DNA of 46,159 nucleotides from Spirochaetes bacterium ADurb.Bin215 (GTDB lineage: Bacteria > Spirochaetota > Spirochaetia > Treponematales > Treponemataceae), in contig MWCL01000015.1 of NCBI GenBank assembly GCA_002070025.1, forward strand, positions 1-46,159, written 5' to 3'. The position numbers and the translations under genes are program-made. A model generated the notes under the pieces. The model was not told where the DNA came from. It saw nothing but the letters and a program-made list of their open reading frames with translations, and searched no databases. The first letter of the stretch is position 1. The number at the start of each line of letters is the position of its first letter. Below are positions 44,627 through 46,159 of this stretch, piece after piece.

Positions 44627-45661
44627 TTATTGATACATTATAAGGTATGGGCGCGGATCAAGGGAAAGAACTTCTTCCGGACTCATGAGCGGCTGATCCC
44701 AACCCGCTTTTTCAATCGTCGGTTTCAAAAAAAGCTTGAATGACTTGAGCGGAATGTTCTCTGCAAGGGCGTTAAAGCGGTACGCGTTTATTTTTTGTCC
44801 TGGATTTCCGAATCCGTCCGCACAGTGAATGAGTTTGACCCGTTCAAAATCGCTTCGAACCGCGTTCCGGTTCGCGATCATTTTCGGTTTGAATTGATGA
44901 AACACGAGCATCCGGCGTCCGGGAAGATTGTTTTCAACAATGTAATCCTGGATCATCTGCTGCGCCATGTTGAGTTCATCGCCGGTTACATACCCGATTT
45001 CCTGCATCGGTTTGTCCGTCCGCCATTCCGGATCGATCGCGAGATGCACATTGGGATATTTGAGCCAGGGAAGCAGGGTTTGTACTGCGTTTTCAACGGA
45101 GTACCGGCCAATCTGATGATCGATAAAAACATACCAGCCCCGCTCATGCGCGAACTCGATGTATTCCTGAATGACCGCTTCGCGGGTCAATCCGATTTCA
45201 CCCTCGGGCCACACCGTTCCATAAATGATGTACACCGCGGGGATTACGCCCCGGATGCCGTTCGCTTCATCATACGCGCGGACAAATTCATCCATGACCG
45301 GTTCGATTTCTTCAATTGTATACTGACCAAGAATACCCATGTTCCGGGCACCCGGCTTTCCATACAACGCGACAACGTCATTATTGAGAAGTTCGGACTG
45401 GAGCCGTGAAAAAGAGGCAGGGGGTTCATTCGCGTTCTGTTCGTCGTGTACGGTTGCCACAAGCGTTTCAGCCAGAACGGTACTGTCATGCGCATGTTGC
45501 CAGTACAGGGCATTCGGGAAGAGAGGCGAAAAACGTGACACGGAGTCATTCTTTTGAATTGCGTCGACCATGGTCGCACGGGAGTCGGCAACGGCTGTTG
45601 CGGACATACAGACAAACATAACCGCTGCTGCGAGCAACGGGTACCAATGATGCTTTTTCAT
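44627..45661 (-). CDS. Secreted conserved protein of unknown function, TIM-barrel-like
   Basis: A 344-residue protein with a clear signal peptide (residues ~1-26, cleaved after AVA-DS). GGAG precedes ATG 45661. Distinct blocks are VALYGKPGARNMGILGQY near 97-114, IYGTVWPEGEIGLT, FIDHQIGRYSVENAV followed by WLKYPNVHLAIDPEWR near 200-216, ENNLPGRRMLVFHQFKPKMI, and a C-terminal LMSPEEVLSLDPRPYLIMYQ. This set of blocks recalls a family of exported proteins seen in Actinobacteria and Chloroflexi that I believe is of unknown function; beta-strand ends carrying D-x-E and H-Q are typical of glycosidase-like barrels. No catalytic role can be assigned. It precedes the helicase operon by 42 bases but is probably transcribed separately. 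Confidence 0.65.
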   Translation of the reverse strand: MKKHHWYPLLAAAVMFVCMSATAVADSRATMVDAIQKNDSVSRFSPLFPNALYWQHAHDSTVLAETLVATVHDEQNANEPPASFSRLQSELLNNDVVALYGKPGARNMGILGQYTIEEIEPVMDEFVRAYDEANGIRGVIPAVYIIYGTVWPEGEIGLTREAVIQEYIEFAHERGWYVFIDHQIGRYSVENAVQTLLPWLKYPNVHLAIDPEWRTDKPMQEIGYVTGDELNMAQQMIQDYIVENNLPGRRMLVFHQFKPKMIANRNAVRSDFERVKLIHCADGFGNPGQKINAYRFNALAENIPLKSFKLFLKPTIEKAGWDQPLMSPEEVLSLDPRPYLIMYQ

Positions 45662-45733
45662 GCTGGCTCCTGTACTTTCTTATCGGAGCGAAGAACAGGG
45701 AACTCAAGCGAAACCGTGTACAACGGACGGCAA

Positions 45734-46159
45734 TCAGTGCGCGTTCTGGAGACTTTTTTCCACCTGTTCGAGGCGGGCCGTCAGAGTAGCTATGGTCTTT
45801 TCAAGACGTATCTTCTCGCGGGCGAGCCGTTCAACCGGATCTTCGGCTTCCAGCCGGCGGGCGAGTTCGGTTTTAACCAGATCGGGGCTCTTGTGCGCGG
45901 CAAACTGTTCTTCGGCCGCAGCGCGTTTTTCCGGGGTGCCCTGCGCCGCGACAATTTTCATGCTTTCATACCCCATGGACGGGTTAATGTCGAGGGTGCT
46001 CACCTTCACGACAGTTTTCGCGGCGGTACGGGGAAGGCAGAGAACGCGGTCAATGTAGTCCTCGTACCGGAGGCCTGCCGCTTCGCAGAGTTCATGCGCC
46101 TTCAACAGAAGGGTCCCGAGCTCCTTCATGAGCCGTCCGTTTTCGGCAAGGTATTTCCC
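45734..46159 (-). CDS. Unrecognised protein with C-terminal coiled coil (cut by window edge)
   Basis: The minus-strand frame runs from the right edge (46159) without a stop; an ATG at 46129 is in frame but the codons before it also read as protein, so the true start is probably outside the window. The visible ~141 residues hold EAAGLRYEDYIDRVLCLP, STLDINPSMGYESMKIVAAQ and a C-terminal heptad-like stretch LAREKIRLEKTIATLTARLEQVEKSL. I do not recognise it. It lies upstream of the secreted protein gene on the same strand. Confidence 0.55.
   Translation of the reverse strand, partial: GKYLAENGRLMKELGTLLLKAHELCEAAGLRYEDYIDRVLCLPRTAAKTVVKVSTLDINPSMGYESMKIVAAQGTPEKRAAAEEQFAAHKSPDLVKTELARRLEAEDPVERLAREKIRLEKTIATLTARLEQVEKSLQNAH

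Overview
The window reads as a densely coded piece of chromosome from a diderm bacterium of moderate to high G+C, most likely a free-living or fermentative spirochaete (Treponema/Spirochaeta type). This is inferred from gene content: an XPB-type DNA repair helicase, a long PurL with its glutaminase fused on, tandem TlyC/CorC proteins, many lipoproteins with loose lipoboxes, an RND efflux set and an MCE/Mla lipid-transport operon. No rRNA, tRNA or other species marker is present, so the assignment is provisional. No gene-free stretch exceeds 300 bases; the longest gaps (about 150-185 bases) hold promoters and operators.

Layout. 1-472: end of a probable transposase, cut by the window edge. 480-1250 (-): SpoU/TrmH RNA methyltransferase. 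1312-8415 (+): efflux operon made of a double-TetR repressor, TolC-like, membrane fusion lipoprotein, RND pump and a small PG0541-type protein, behind a palindromic operator. 8422-11949 (-): pyridoxal/pyridoxine kinase, a fused ECF A-A'-T module and a Nudix hydrolase, divergent from an ECF substrate-binding (S) protein at 12128-12736 (+) whose upstream region holds a duplicated 39-bp dyad; together they look like a vitamin B6 uptake and salvage locus. 12814-14760 (-): HtpG. 14866-15819 (+): an omptin-like outer-membrane protease. 15900-19317 (+): MlaE-MlaF-MlaD-like transporter with a TPR lipoprotein.

19307-20982 (-): Lrp/AsnC regulator and class I aminotransferase, divergent from purL (21135-25022, +), followed by a thioredoxin-fold lipoprotein, two CorC/TlyC paralogues and a methyl-accepting chemotaxis protein. 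31040-33463 (+): a GH94 phosphorylase of unassigned acceptor. Next, on the minus strand, come a membrane GT-C glycosyltransferase with a GtrB/DPM-like GT2, a cellobiose phosphorylase, NagB, a ROK regulator, an XPB helicase with its helicase-associated partner, a secreted conserved protein and a partial coiled-coil protein.

Themes. Envelope maintenance (omptin, Mla, RND, lipoproteins, GT pair), disaccharide phosphorolysis and amino-sugar catabolism (two GH94 enzymes, NagB, ROK), and B6 supply are the coherent units. The most notable signals are: the omptin with all four catalytic residues in an apparent spirochaete; a single-chain double TetR facing a three-half-site operator; an ECF fusion in which both degenerate ATPase motifs fall in the same composite ATP site; a tandemly duplicated operator before the S component; and several genes whose start codon sits at or near the predicted transcription start.
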